Below are positions 8,003 through 16,027 of a stretch of 25,312 bases of DNA, piece by piece. A program made the translations under genes and the position numbers. The stretch spans positions 1 to 25,312 of the forward strand of contig CAZECN010000037.1 in assembly GCA_964510575.1 (NCBI GenBank), in the 5' to 3' direction. The notes beneath the pieces are model-generated. The model was given only the letters and a program-made list of their open reading frames with translations. It did no database searches and was not told the origin of the DNA. The DNA comes from CALKYB01 sp964510575 (GTDB lineage: Bacteria; Bdellovibrionota_C; UBA2361; SZUA-149; CALKYB01). Each line of letters opens with the position of its first letter. Position 1 is the first letter of the stretch.

Positions 8003-9523
8003 TTACTCTAGTTTTTTTATCACCTTTAGGCCGAGCGCCCTTTTAACATTACTCACCTTATTCTCAAAGTGGCCCTTTAACCATCTTGAATCCCACCACT
8101 CTTCAGGCCTCACGGCGACCCCATGGACTCTGATCTCGTGATTAAGAACATTAGGGTCTAAGAGCCCAGACCAGCCCACTTTTCCAAGTACATCACCCTG
8201 AATGACCCTAGCGCCCTCTTCCGTATAGATCTCACTGAGGTTCGAATAAAGAGTTGAAATTCCAAAACCATGGTCTACGACAATTGTCTTGCCTTTAGCC
8301 CCAAGTTCTCCAGCAAAAACAACTATTCCATCACTAGCTGAAGCAAAGGGTTGTTTCTCGCCAGCATGTATCGCAGTGCCCTGGTTAATTACCGACCCCG
8401 CATCAAGAGTTTCAAATGTAAAGCTCTGTTCAGTTCCAAATCGTCTCACAACCTTACCGGCCAAAGGCCTCTGAAAGCGACCGAACCAAAGTCTCTCTGG
8501 TTTTGGTTTAGACAAGAGATTAAAAAGATACACTTCAGTCTGAGCACGATAGTCTACATTGACTGCCTTGTAGCGCTCAACTAAGTCACTTAGTTTTTCA
8601 GCTGGAATCGGATTCTCAACTGAGGCAAGTTTGACATACTTATCGTAAAGAACAGGGAGAACTTTTTTTGACTCTAAAATTTCCGCACTAACTTCTATTT
8701 GCTTTCTAGGATAATTAGATTTTCTGATTCGGTAGTTCAAACTACTCGTCCCAATATTTCCCGCGAAATCTTTAGCAAAAATTTCTAGTTTATCATTATC
8801 TGGGTCACTCTCTACTGGAATTGCAAAAAACGCGAAATGGATTTCAGGCATATTCTCAAACTGAGAATCTAAGCGTTTAGCACGAAATCCGGGAAACTCC
8901 TTATTCCCTAGCCTAACACCGGAAAGACCAGTAAATTTCTTAACACCATCAAAGACTCTGTATATCACCAACCCAGCGCCCCCCTGAGTCAAGTTATGCT
9001 GCAACGAAAGTGGCTCCAGCCTCGGCGGCTGATAGTCAACTTTCAAAACGAGTTCCCGTGAAGTCTTATTGCTCCAGAAACTACGATCAAAAGCCGTTAT
9101 TCTGAGACTAACTACTCCTTCCGCAAAACCTTCCTGTCTAGATTTCAGCTCAGTAGAAAACCTCCGGCGGTTAACTCTTCGACCCGAATTAATATTGAAA
9201 CGCTCATGAGTAGTGAGCTTTCCCCCTTGATCGCTTCGAACAACAACTTCATCAATACCAGCTCCAGAATCGACAACCTCGAATTCCAGCTCTACTGTCT
9301 CTAGACCTATTCCATATGGGGGATTAACTAGTTCGATATGTGGAGGATTATTTTCTAGATATCTAGAATAAACTTTCTGCCAGCCGAGGATAAGAAAGGG
9401 AATAAGAGCCAGGATGCAAAAGTACCAAACTCTTCTCCAGAAGGCTTGCTTCTTGCGAGACTTTAGAACTGGCTTAACATCCTTGCCAAACTCTCCAAAT
9501 TCTCGCTCGTCCTCTGGTATCAT
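8003..9523 (-). CDS. Degenerate LytM/M23 peptidase-like envelope protein (probably inactive)
   Basis: The 506 residues comprise a cytoplasmic N-terminus, one membrane helix (about 32-48), Ig-like beta-rich repeats (about 60-270), a linker, and a C-terminal M23/LytM fold (about 350-485) ending in VAVRPEEWWDSRW, a block typical of the deltaproteobacterial M23 group. The fold is kept (SASDGIVVFAGELG, VVDHGFGISTLYS) but the metal and catalytic residues are not. The HxGxD metal motif reads NQGTA (N380, A384), the YxHL motif reads YSNL (N428) and the HxH motif reads VLN (V459, N461). Inactive LytM proteins such as EnvC and NlpD act as activators of amidases, so a scaffold or activator role in the periplasm is plausible. 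It lies between rpoH and ccmE with gaps of 18 and 15 bases. Confidence 0.88.
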   Translation of the reverse strand: MIPEDEREFGEFGKDVKPVLKSRKKQAFWRRVWYFCILALIPFLILGWQKVYSRYLENNPPHIELVNPPYGIGLETVELEFEVVDSGAGIDEVVVRSDQGGKLTTHERFNINSGRRVNRRRFSTELKSRQEGFAEGVVSLRITAFDRSFWSNKTSRELVLKVDYQPPRLEPLSLQHNLTQGGAGLVIYRVFDGVKKFTGLSGVRLGNKEFPGFRAKRLDSQFENMPEIHFAFFAIPVESDPDNDKLEIFAKDFAGNIGTSSLNYRIRKSNYPRKQIEVSAEILESKKVLPVLYDKYVKLASVENPIPAEKLSDLVERYKAVNVDYRAQTEVYLFNLLSKPKPERLWFGRFQRPLAGKVVRRFGTEQSFTFETLDAGSVINQGTAIHAGEKQPFASASDGIVVFAGELGAKGKTIVVDHGFGISTLYSNLSEIYTEEGARVIQGDVLGKVGWSGLLDPNVLNHEIRVHGVAVRPEEWWDSRWLKGHFENKVSNVKRALGLKVIKKLE

Positions 9524-9541
9524 CTCTCTCTAACCGGCCAG

Positions 9542-10570
9542 TCAATCAATAGCGACTTTCTCCCCATCGTCCATCCCCAGTTTTTCCTGAAGAAAGGCTT
9601 TTAAGCTTCCACGAAGCCTGGACTCAATTTGGCGGATTCTTTCTCGACTAAGATTAAAATCATCAGCGATTTCCTGCAAGGTATCCGGTTCTTCAGTAAA
9701 TAACCTTCTTTCGATAATAGCTATTTCTTTTTCACCGGCAGACTCCTTAAATTCCTCTATCGCCTCCCCCAATGCCTGGTGTAACTGCTCCCTCACCACT
9801 ATATCTTCAGCAGTTTCAACCCCAGAGGGAAGAATGCCATGAAAATCACCTCCTGAATCCGAATCCCCTCCCACTGGGGCATCCACACTAAGGTCAGGAA
9901 GAGCTAGCCTCTGCTCCATCTCAATAACTTCTGACTCCTTCACATTTAGCCTCTCTGCCAGTAGGCGAGCCTCAGGCACAAATCCCTCGCTCTCCAACTT
10001 AGCTTTCTCTTTTTTTAGATTAAAGAAAAGCTTACGTTGAGCTTGAGTAGTACCAACTTTAACCAACCTAACATTATTAATTAGATAACGAAGCATATAG
10101 GCTCGAATCCAATAGACAGCGTATGAGGGAAACCTCACTCCTCGATAAGGATCGTACTTCTTGACCGCTTCCATCAAACCGATATTGCCTTCCTGAACAA
10201 GATCTAAAATATTCTTAAAATTTCTCTGGTAATCTTTGGCAATCATCACCACCAGTCTCAGATTAGCCATTACAAGCTTATAGGCTGCGTCTAAGTCTCC
10301 TTGTTCCCTATACTGAACGGCTAGCTCCTTCTCCTCTTCTCTACTCAAGGTCTTCAGACCCCTAATTTCAGCTAGATAACTTTGGAGAGGATCGTAACGA
10401 ACTAAATCTTTGGAGCTACTTGTTTTGGAAACAATCTTTTCATCGGCGGAAAACGGAACCAGGTCTTGCTCCCTGTCGTCAACACTGGTCTCAGGCGGGA
10501 TCACCTCGATATCAGCTTCATCCACCTTCTTGACTGTCTTTTTTTTAGTTTTCTTGCCTTTGAGCTTCAC
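9542..10570 (-). CDS. rpoH: RNA polymerase sigma factor of the RpoH (sigma-32) type
   Basis: This is a group 3-like sigma factor that directs RNA polymerase, in RpoH members to heat-shock genes. Region 2 runs from YDPLQSYLAEIRGLKTLSREEE (59-80) through NLRLVVMIAKDY, DLVQEGNIGLMEAVKKYDP and FPSYAVYWIRAYMLRYL. The RpoH box is visible as QRKLFFNL (178-185), which separates RpoH from RpoD or RpoS. Region 4 ends with TLQEIADDFNLSRERIRQIE (HTH). The length of 342 residues exceeds E. coli RpoH (284) because of a lysine-rich, low-complexity N-terminal extension of about 55 residues. The start is GTG without a strong ribosome-binding site, so the true start could be slightly downstream. It follows rsmE by 14 bases. 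I see no sigma-32 promoter in the window. Confidence 0.9.
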   Translation of the reverse strand: MKLKGKKTKKKTVKKVDEADIEVIPPETSVDDREQDLVPFSADEKIVSKTSSSKDLVRYDPLQSYLAEIRGLKTLSREEEKELAVQYREQGDLDAAYKLVMANLRLVVMIAKDYQRNFKNILDLVQEGNIGLMEAVKKYDPYRGVRFPSYAVYWIRAYMLRYLINNVRLVKVGTTQAQRKLFFNLKKEKAKLESEGFVPEARLLAERLNVKESEVIEMEQRLALPDLSVDAPVGGDSDSGGDFHGILPSGVETAEDIVVREQLHQALGEAIEEFKESAGEKEIAIIERRLFTEEPDTLQEIADDFNLSRERIRQIESRLRGSLKAFLQEKLGMDDGEKVAID

Positions 10571-10584
10571 TTAGTTGTCTCGGA

Positions 10585-11334
10585 CTAAACTTGTTCTCTA
10601 AATCCTGATAGCAAAGCCACTATGTATATAACAGCAGTCTCTACTCGCAAAACTCTTTGTCCTAGCGAAACAACTCTAAATCCACTACTCGAAAAACTCT
10701 CTAACTCGCTTTTCACCCATCCTCCCTCTGGCCCAATGGCAAATAGAGGCAGCTGCTCATCCCCTAACCGCTCTTTTAGACTCAGCAACTCCGAGCTCAG
10801 ATCAGCTCCTGAAGGGTCAGCACAAATTCTACATTGCTGCTGTTCAGGAATAGCTGAAAAACTATGCCCCAACCCGTAGCCAGGACCATTCACTACTACC
10901 TCTGGCTTCTTGGTCAATCCAGCCTGTTCGAGGCCCAACAGTAAATTCTCATTTATTGACTCAGGAGATAACAAAGGAGAGTTGAAAAAACTTTTTTCAA
11001 CTTTATGACAATTAACAAGGGTGAGTCTTCTGAGGCCTAAACTTGTTAAATGTTGAAGCACCCGGCCAAAGACCCGCGGTCGAGGCATAGCCAAAATCAT
11101 ATCAAACCAGGGCTCGGGCGGTGATACTGTCAATTCAGGAGATTCAATAACCACTCGGTTCGGGGAAACTTCCAGCAAACGGCCAGTCCCTTTCAAGCCA
11201 TTCTCTTCCCCAACCTTAATGCAGTCACCAAGAGAAAGCTTGAGTATTTTTGTAATGTGAACGGCTCGCCTACCTTCGACGATAATTTTTCCATCTGGCG
11301 TGGAATCTTCTTTAGAATATAGCAATAGATTCAT
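10585..11334 (-). CDS. rsmE: 16S rRNA (uracil-1498-N3)-methyltransferase
   Basis: RsmE uses S-adenosylmethionine to methylate N3 of U1498 in the 30S decoding region. The 249 residues fit the family (about 235-250). The N-terminal part is a PUA-like RNA-binding domain (about 1-70, including GRRAVHITKILKLSLGDCI), and the C-terminal SPOUT domain carries the knot motifs FAIGPEGGWVKSELE (198-212) and LGQRVLRVETA (224-234), both diagnostic. It is the first gene of the long minus-strand string and is divergent from glycyl-tRNA synthetase. The ATG at 11334 has no clear ribosome-binding site. Being first in the operon, it may set the constitutive expression level of the genes behind it. Confidence 0.96.
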   Translation of the reverse strand: MNLLLYSKEDSTPDGKIIVEGRRAVHITKILKLSLGDCIKVGEENGLKGTGRLLEVSPNRVVIESPELTVSPPEPWFDMILAMPRPRVFGRVLQHLTSLGLRRLTLVNCHKVEKSFFNSPLLSPESINENLLLGLEQAGLTKKPEVVVNGPGYGLGHSFSAIPEQQQCRICADPSGADLSSELLSLKERLGDEQLPLFAIGPEGGWVKSELESFSSSGFRVVSLGQRVLRVETAVIYIVALLSGFREQV

Positions 11335-11462
11335 CTAAACGTAGAAGGTGGCTGATAGTCATGCTCAAAGCTTGCGCATTACCAGCTTAGTTAGTAGATG
11401 ACAACTTTCAGTCCCTGAATACTTTCAGGGACATAATATGAGTTTGCACCGGAGTTTGTAAC
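11335..11462. promoter_or_regulatory. Divergent rsmE / glyQS intergenic region
   Basis: These 128 bases must hold promoters for both directions. On the minus strand TTACAA, 17 bases, TATTAT is a weak sigma-70-like match whose upstream half overlaps the glyQS start codon. On the plus strand CATAAT (11432-11437) resembles a -10 box, but no good -35 is seen. GGAG at 11451-11454 is a ribosome-binding site eight bases before the glyQS ATG. The region also contains a perfect inverted repeat, listed separately. Confidence 0.5.
11411..11432. repeat. Perfect 9-bp inverted repeat in a divergent promoter
   Basis: GTCCCTGAA (11411-11419), loop TACT, TTCAGGGAC (11424-11432). Nine paired bases without mismatch. 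No T-run follows on either strand, so a terminator is unlikely. It abuts the possible plus-strand -10 box and covers the likely start site of the minus-strand transcript, which fits an operator for a dimeric regulator, or a hairpin at the head of a leader. Confidence 0.7.
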
Positions 11463-12788
11463 ATGTCCCCTGCGGCCACAACCGAGTCTCTAGACACCAT
11501 CGTTTCCCTAGCCCGTCGTCGCGGCTTTATTTTTCCATCGAGTGAAATCTATGGAGGGCTTGGCTCCTGCTACGACTATGGTCCTCTTGGGGTGGAGCTT
11601 AAGCGAAACGTCAAAGACGCTTGGTGGCGCTCCATGGTTCAGCTCCGAGACGACATAGTTGGAATTGACGCCTCGATCATCATGCACCCCAAGGTATGGG
11701 AAGCTTCTGGTCACGTTAACTGTTTTCATGATGAGCTGGTAGAATGCACTCACTGTAAAGTCCGAATTAGAACGGACCATATGGATCAGCTCGCTCAAGT
11801 TTGTAAGGGAAATCTTAAAAAATGTGATTGGGGAGAGCCTCGTCAGTTCAATCTCATGTTCAAAACCCACCTAGGGCCAGTGGCTGATTCTGGCAATGAA
11901 GTTTACTTAAGACCTGAGACTGCTCAAGGCATATTTGTGAACTTTAAAAATGTGATGGACTCTACAAGAGTAAAAGTTCCGTTTGGAATTGCCCAGCAAG
12001 GAAAAAGTTTTCGAAATGAAATAACTACCAGGCGCTTTACATTTCGAATGGCTGAGTTTGAGCAAATGGAAATGGAGTTCTTTGTTAAACCTGGAGAAGA
12101 CGAAGAGTGGTTTACATTCTGGCGAAACGAAAGACTTAACTGGTTTGCTGAATTAGGAGTCAATCGAGATCGGCTTCGCCATAGAGATCACGAGGAAGAT
12201 GAGCTTGCTCATTACTCCAAGGCCTGCACTGACGTAGAGTATTACTTTCCTTTTGGTTGGTCCGAAATTGAGGGTATCGCCTCAAGAACAGACTACGACT
12301 TAAAGCAACACAGTGAACACAGTAAAAAGGAGCTGCTTTATAGAGACCAAGTAACAAATGAGACTTTCGTTCCATATGTCATCGAACCTGCTCTGGGCTG
12401 TGACAGAGCGATTCTTACTTTTCTAGCAGACGCATATAAAGAGGAAGAGATCGACGGTAATAAAAGGACTGTGCTAAGCCTTCACCCTCGGCTTGCCCCG
12501 ACCAAGGTGGCTGTATTCCCTCTTTTAAGAAAAGATGGCCATCCAGAGAAAGCCCAGGAGGTGTACAAAATTCTCAGGGAAAACTACCCTTGTTTTTATG
12601 ATGAGGCTGGAAATATTGGTAAAAGATATAGACGACAAGACGAGGCCGGCACTCCAATCTGTGTCACTATTGACCATCAAACACTCGAAGATCAGACAGT
12701 TACTGTCAGAGACAGAGATACTTTAGAGCAGTCTCGAGTAAAAATTGAGGCCGTAAAAAGCTTTATCTTTGAGAAGTTCGGCTTTTAG
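11463..12788 (+). CDS. glyQS: Glycyl-tRNA synthetase, dimeric alpha2 type
   Basis: This class II synthetase charges tRNA-Gly in the cytoplasm. The 441 residues contain GFIFPSSEIYGGLGSCYDYGP near the N-terminus, GVELKRNVKDAWW (43-55), the ETAQGIFVNF block (152-161), motif 2 as GKSFRNEITTRRFTFRMAEF (180-199), and motif 3 in EPALGCDRAILTF. An insertion with CTHCKVRIRTD and two further cysteines (residues about 95-121) could bind a metal, as in related enzymes. The C-terminal anticodon-binding domain starts near LAPTKVAVFPLL. The alpha2 type differs from the alpha2-beta2 enzyme (GlyQ plus GlyS) of most proteobacteria and is one clue to the lineage. GGAG eight bases upstream supports the ATG. Confidence 0.97.
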   Translation: MSPAATTESLDTIVSLARRRGFIFPSSEIYGGLGSCYDYGPLGVELKRNVKDAWWRSMVQLRDDIVGIDASIIMHPKVWEASGHVNCFHDELVECTHCKVRIRTDHMDQLAQVCKGNLKKCDWGEPRQFNLMFKTHLGPVADSGNEVYLRPETAQGIFVNFKNVMDSTRVKVPFGIAQQGKSFRNEITTRRFTFRMAEFEQMEMEFFVKPGEDEEWFTFWRNERLNWFAELGVNRDRLRHRDHEEDELAHYSKACTDVEYYFPFGWSEIEGIASRTDYDLKQHSEHSKKELLYRDQVTNETFVPYVIEPALGCDRAILTFLADAYKEEEIDGNKRTVLSLHPRLAPTKVAVFPLLRKDGHPEKAQEVYKILRENYPCFYDEAGNIGKRYRRQDEAGTPICVTIDHQTLEDQTVTVRDRDTLEQSRVKIEAVKSFIFEKFGF

Positions 12789-13019
12789 TCTCAATTTACA
12801 GCTAAACTTGGCTAAAAATTAGTCAATATAGTTAAGCACTTACCAGCCTAGTTTCAAACCCTGCTCTTAGCCCAGATTTAGGTAAAGTTTTCCTCCGCGC
12901 TTCCCGATCTATGAAACGGTGCCACTATTTGTCACCAATTGTCGGTTTCAAGCGAAAACTGACAAATCTAGCAGATATTATTTATCCGCATTGGCGGATG
13001 GGGAAAGAGAAGGTTTTCA
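12789..13019. promoter_or_regulatory. glyQS-pilB intergenic region with inverted repeats
   Basis: No gene is seen in these 231 bases. An imperfect hairpin pairs TTGTCGGTTTC (12939-12949) with GAAAACTGACAA (12954-12965), with one mismatch and one bulge. A TTTGTCACC element at 12928-12936 shares the TTTGTCAC core with the repeats upstream of the first pilin. A small perfect hairpin ATCCGC/GCGGAT (12984-12999, loop ATTG) lies just before the purine-rich ribosome-binding site of pilB. A TATTAT box at 12976-12981 could be a -10 element but has no convincing -35. No clear terminator for glyQS is visible. Confidence 0.5.
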
Positions 13020-14717
13020 ATGTCATCACGTGTCGGACAACTTCTAATCGAGAATGGCCTAATTAATGCCGAGCAGCTCCAAAAGGCTATGGAGATGGTC
13101 GAGCAGAACAACTCAATTGTTAATACTGAGTTGGTCAAGCTTGGCGCAATCGAAGAAGATGCAATAGTTGGAGCTCTGGGAGAAGAGTTTGGTCTCCCAA
13201 TTGTAGATCTAGAATCTGAGGATGTCGATCCAGAGACAGTTGGATTGGTTCCTCACTCTTTAGCTCTTAAGCATCATCTTTTAGCTCTTTACGGTAACGG
13301 AAATACCCTAACCGTGGCTATGGCTGACCCTTCAAACATTCTGGCCTTAAACGATGTTAAGTTTATAACGGGAAAAGATATTCAAGTAGTTCTAGCTCCA
13401 GCCTCAGAACTAAAAGCTCAAATAGAGAAGCAATACGAAGAAAACGTTTCTTACGATGGCCTTCTTGAGGACATGGACGACTCAGGTGTTGAAGTTGTCA
13501 ACTACGACGACAACGTCAATGTTGATGAGCTTGAAAAATCTACTGAAGACGCTCCCGTTGTTAAACTAGTTAATGCTATTTTAATGGATGCCATTAAAAA
13601 AGGCGCCTCAGATATCCATATTGAACCTTATGAAAAGACCTTCCGAGTAAGATTTAGAATTGACGGTGTGCTTTATGAAATCATGAAGCCCCCTCCAAAG
13701 CTAAAGAATGCAATGACTTCGCGTCTTAAGATTATGGCTGACCTAGACATATCTGAGCGAAGGCTTCCTCAAGATGGTCGTATCAAGCTTAAACTCGGTA
13801 ATCGCAGGGAGATGGATTTCCGAGTAAGTGTTTTACCAGGTCTATTCGGAGAGAAAGTAGTTCTTCGTCTTTTGGATAAATCTAATCTGCAAACCGACAT
13901 GACCAAGCTTGGTTTTGACGAAAAGCAGATGGAAGCTTTCGGTGAATGTATTAACCGCCCATTCGGTCTTGTCTTGGTTACTGGACCAACCGGATCGGGA
14001 AAAACAACAACATTGTACTCAGCCTTATCTGAACTAAACAAAGCTACTGTAAACATCTCTACTGCTGAAGACCCTGTAGAATTTAACCTTCCAGGGATTA
14101 ACCAAACTCAAACCAATGATGATATTGGACTAAATTTCGCAGCAGCTCTACGATCATTTCTAAGACAAGACCCTGATATTGTGATGGTAGGTGAGATTCG
14201 TGACTATGAAACAGCGGAAATTGCAATTAAAGCATCGCTCACTGGTCACCTTGTTCTATCTACTCTGCATACAAACGACGCCCCATCTACCGTAAACAGG
14301 CTGCTAAATATGGGAGTTGAGCCATTTTTAGTCGCTTCTTCAATAAATATTATTGTCGCACAGAGACTAGCGCGAAGAATTTGCGACAACTGTAAAGAAG
14401 CTGTGAAGCTAAGCCCAGAGGTTCTGCTTAGAGTAGGCCTATCAGAAGCAGAGGCCAAACACACAGAAGTTTACTACGGAAAGGGTTGTGGCAAGTGCAG
14501 CGGCACAGGCTACAAGGGTCGAGTGGCTCTCTACGAGTGCATGGTGATGACAGAAGATCTGAAGGAATTCGTTCTCAACGGCGCCTCAGCCGCAGAGATC
14601 AAAAGAGAGGCTGTTAGAGGGGGAATGGAAACCCTTAGGGCATCCGGACTTAGATTCCTAAAAGATGGAGTTACTACGGTAGAGGAAGTTCTAAGAACAA
14701 CCGTAGGCGATGACTAA
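13020..14717 (+). CDS. pilB: Type IV pilus extension ATPase PilB
   Basis: PilB is the hexameric cytoplasmic motor that drives pilin polymerisation. The 565 residues contain an N-terminal MshEN/T2SSE-N region (about 1-140, GQLLIENGLINAEQLQKAME), a charged linker, and the secretion ATPase core: VKLVNAILMDAIKKGASDIH (181-200), Walker A GPTGSGKT (322-329), the Asp box STAEDPVEF (347-355), Walker B IVMVGEIRD (387-395) and the His box STLHTND (414-420). The C-terminal metal-binding tetracysteine is complete (C455, C458, C490, C493), which marks PilB/GspE rather than the retraction motor PilT. The pilC gene follows after 32 bases; a pilT, present between pilB and pilC in M. xanthus, is missing here. 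Confidence 0.97.
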   Translation: MSSRVGQLLIENGLINAEQLQKAMEMVEQNNSIVNTELVKLGAIEEDAIVGALGEEFGLPIVDLESEDVDPETVGLVPHSLALKHHLLALYGNGNTLTVAMADPSNILALNDVKFITGKDIQVVLAPASELKAQIEKQYEENVSYDGLLEDMDDSGVEVVNYDDNVNVDELEKSTEDAPVVKLVNAILMDAIKKGASDIHIEPYEKTFRVRFRIDGVLYEIMKPPPKLKNAMTSRLKIMADLDISERRLPQDGRIKLKLGNRREMDFRVSVLPGLFGEKVVLRLLDKSNLQTDMTKLGFDEKQMEAFGECINRPFGLVLVTGPTGSGKTTTLYSALSELNKATVNISTAEDPVEFNLPGINQTQTNDDIGLNFAAALRSFLRQDPDIVMVGEIRDYETAEIAIKASLTGHLVLSTLHTNDAPSTVNRLLNMGVEPFLVASSINIIVAQRLARRICDNCKEAVKLSPEVLLRVGLSEAEAKHTEVYYGKGCGKCSGTGYKGRVALYECMVMTEDLKEFVLNGASAAEIKREAVRGGMETLRASGLRFLKDGVTTVEEVLRTTVGDD

Positions 14718-14749
14718 TAAATTTAAATTAACGAGAGAGGGTTAGAAAG

Positions 14750-15967
14750 ATGCCGGTATTTGTTTGGGAAGGAAAAGCCAACAACGGAAAAGTAGTAAAA
14801 GGTGAAATGGAAGCTGTTAACCAGCAAGCCGTCTTCAATGCCCTGCGCTCTCAAAAGATTGTTCCTAATACAAAGAAGATCAAAGCCAAAGGAACTGGCC
14901 TTGACATGGAAATCAAAATTCCAGGTATGGAGGCCAAGGTTAAGCCAAAAGATGTGGTTATCTTTACCCGACAGTTCGCAACGATGATTGATGCAGGTCT
15001 TCCACTAGTTCAAGGCTTGGACGTACTCGGCAAGGGGCATAATAACCCAAAAATGAAAAAAACATTGTTGGACATAAAGGAAACAGTTCAAAACGGAAAG
15101 ACACTGGCTGAAGCTATGGCCAAGCATCCAAAAGTCTTTGACTACCTTTTTGTAAACATGGTGGCAGCTGGTGAAGCAGGTGGTATTTTGGATATTATCT
15201 TAGAGAGGCTTGCTCAGTATCTAGAGAAAATGAACAGCCTTAAAAGACAAATTAAGACTGCCATGATTTACCCTGGAGTAGTAATTTCTGCAGCAGGTAT
15301 TGTAACCACGATTCTACTAATTTTTGTTATTCCAACTTTTGCCGATTTATTTAACGGCTTTGGAGCAGCGCTTCCAACTCCAACTCGTTGGGTAATCGCT
15401 CTTTCAGATTTCATGTTGGCCTGGTGGTATGTAATTTTCGGATCAGTCTTTATAGGTATTCATGTTTTCAAAAAGATGATGAAAAACCCTCGTGGTCAAG
15501 AGATTCTTCATCCAATATTTCTAAAGCTACCTGTGTTCGGAGAAATAATTAGAAAAGTTTCTGTTGCCAGGTTCACAAGAACTCTTTCAACAATGCTTAG
15601 CTCTGGTGTTCCAATTCTTGACGCTCTTCAAATTTGTGCCAGAACTTCTGGTAACAAAGTTGTTGAAAAAGAAATCATGGGTGTCAGAGGAAGCATTAGT
15701 GAAGGTAAAAACCTAGCGGACCCTCTAAGAGATTCTGCTGTGTTTCCCCCAATGGTTGTTCAAATGATTGACGTTGGTGAGTCTACTGGTGCCCTTGACG
15801 CGATGCTTGGAAAGATTGCTGACTTTTATGATGACGAAGTTGAAAACGCCGTTAACGGCATGAAGCAACTGATCGAGCCTTTGATGATCTTAGTTCTAGG
15901 TGGACTTGTTGGTGGTTTGGTAATTGCCATGTATCTGCCGATCTTTAAGCTTGGCTCTGTCGTATAG
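14750..15967 (+). CDS. pilC: Type IV pilus inner-membrane platform protein PilC
   Basis: PilC is the inner-membrane platform that couples the PilB motor to the growing pilus. The 405 residues match the family. It has a short N-terminal domain (MPVFVWEGKANNGKVVKGEM), then two T2SSF domains: the first near VIFTRQFATMIDAGLPLVQGLDVL (about 69-92) and the second near VARFTRTLSTMLSSGVPILDAL (about 272-293). Three long hydrophobic stretches are seen: about 170-195, 220-240 and the C-terminal LIEPLMILVLGGLVGGLVIAM. The repeated VAAGEAGG and IDVGESTGALD motifs are diagnostic. AGAGAGGG upstream of the ATG is a ribosome-binding site. It is likely cotranscribed with pilB. Confidence 0.97.
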   Translation: MPVFVWEGKANNGKVVKGEMEAVNQQAVFNALRSQKIVPNTKKIKAKGTGLDMEIKIPGMEAKVKPKDVVIFTRQFATMIDAGLPLVQGLDVLGKGHNNPKMKKTLLDIKETVQNGKTLAEAMAKHPKVFDYLFVNMVAAGEAGGILDIILERLAQYLEKMNSLKRQIKTAMIYPGVVISAAGIVTTILLIFVIPTFADLFNGFGAALPTPTRWVIALSDFMLAWWYVIFGSVFIGIHVFKKMMKNPRGQEILHPIFLKLPVFGEIIRKVSVARFTRTLSTMLSSGVPILDALQICARTSGNKVVEKEIMGVRGSISEGKNLADPLRDSAVFPPMVVQMIDVGESTGALDAMLGKIADFYDDEVENAVNGMKQLIEPLMILVLGGLVGGLVIAMYLPIFKLGSVV

Positions 15968-16027
15968 CTCTCGAAAAGATAGCCCTCTACGCAGACTACT
16001 TACTAAAACTGGGTGTAACAAAACAAA

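Noticed and set aside
12808..12824. A sigma-54-like sequence TTGGCTAAAAATTAGTC after glyQS, upstream of pilB
   Set aside because: The -12 element has GT where GC is required, and it lies about 200 bases before pilB without other support.
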